Notes under the pieces: generated by a model | Databases searched by the model: none | The model's input: the letters and a program-made list of their open reading frames with translations, nothing else | What the model was told of the DNA's origin: nothing | Assembly: GCA_937961295.1 (NCBI GenBank) | Contig: CALGOK010000074.1 | Coordinates: forward strand, 1-5,885 | DNA: 5,885 nt | Origin: an uncultured Gemmatimonadota bacterium | GTDB taxonomy: Bacteria > Gemmatimonadota > Gemmatimonadetes > Gemmatimonadales > GWC2-71-9 | Direction: 5' to 3' | Translations under genes and position numbers: made by a program | Shown: positions 5,599-5,885 of the stretch, in pieces | Layout: each line of letters starts with the position of its first letter | How positions within the stretch are numbered: position 1 is the first letter of the stretch

Positions 5599-5885
5599 GG
5601 AAGCGGACGCTCGCCTCGCTGGACGCCGCGCAGCTCGGCGGCCAGCGGGTGGTGGTGCGCGTCGACCTGAACGTCCCGCTCGCCGACGGCGCGGTGACCG
5701 ACGACACCCGGATCCGGGCGTCGCTTCCCACCATCCGCCACCTGCGTGCCCACGGCGCGCGGGTGGTGCTGCTGTCGCACCTGGGGCGGCCCAAGGGGAA
5801 GGCCGACCCGCGCTACTCGCCCCGGCCGGGGGCCCCCGAGCTCGCGCGACACCTCGGCGCCCCCGTCCACGCCCTCGGCGGCCCC
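5595..5885 (+). CDS. pgk: Phosphoglycerate kinase, N-terminal part, 3' end outside window
   Basis: Pgk transfers phosphate from 1,3-bisphosphoglycerate to ADP, giving ATP and 3-phosphoglycerate, directly after GAPDH in glycolysis. Only 97 residues of about 390-400 are in view, all in the N-terminal domain that binds the phosphoglycerate substrate. Seen: RVDLNVPL (22-29) with Asp24 and Asn26; DDTRIRASLPTI with Arg39; and the SHLGRPKG motif (61-68) with His62 and Arg65. These are the family's substrate-contact residues in their expected places. The GTG at 5595 overlaps the gapA stop by 4 bases, and no Shine-Dalgarno is visible before it, so translation probably depends on ribosomes finishing gapA. 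gapA-pgk is a common bacterial glycolytic pair. The frame is open to the last base; nothing indicates disruption. Confidence 0.95.
   Translation, partial: MRKRTLASLDAAQLGGQRVVVRVDLNVPLADGAVTDDTRIRASLPTIRHLRAHGARVVLLSHLGRPKGKADPRYSPRPGAPELARHLGAPVHALGGP

Noticed and set aside
1..5885. Novel defence system, mobile element or CRISPR array
   Set aside because: Every base except 7 falls in a recognisable housekeeping-family gene. No direct repeats with spacers, terminal inverted repeats, integrase or composition break was seen.

Overview
The window is a fully coding, very GC-rich (about 70% by eye) piece of bacterial chromosome. All eight genes lie on the + strand: radA (5' end outside the window) - ispD - tsaC-type threonylcarbamoyl-AMP synthase - low-molecular-weight phosphatase of the YwlE/arginine-phosphatase type - aroE - comF - gapA - pgk (3' end outside the window). 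I see no mobile element, CRISPR array, RNA gene, terminator or foreign-looking segment. The only bases outside a gene are the 7 between comF and gapA, so there is no gene-free stretch to describe.

The organism is a free-living, high-GC bacterium. It uses the non-mevalonate (MEP) isoprenoid route, makes its own aromatic precursors and has a standard NAD-type glycolytic GAPDH. The protein sequences and gene mixture would suit Gemmatimonadota or a similar high-GC, non-model phylum, but this is an impression and I cannot assign a taxon from one window.

Layout: positions 1-1245 carry the ATPase and Lon-like domains of RadA. Positions 1217-1921 encode IspD. Positions 1918-3041 carry the tRNA t6A synthase and a small phosphatase. 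Positions 3038-3844 encode shikimate dehydrogenase. Positions 3816-4577 encode a ComF-type phosphoribosyltransferase-like protein. Positions 4585-5885 begin the classic gapA-pgk glycolytic pair. Six of the seven junctions overlap: four are 4-base ATGA/GTGA overlaps and two are 29-base overlaps. The whole run therefore looks like one transcription unit with translational coupling, although the products belong to unrelated pathways.

Most of this is ordinary housekeeping. The part most worth a second look is the phosphatase. Its P-loop carries threonine at the position that favours phosphoarginine in Bacillus YwlE. It follows a tsaC gene, as ywlE follows the tsaC homologue ywlC in Bacillus, and it lies in the same run as radA and ispD, which in Bacillus sit beside the protein-arginine kinase gene mcsB and clpC. 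This suggests a phosphoarginine-tagging locus whose writer and protease genes may lie upstream of the window.
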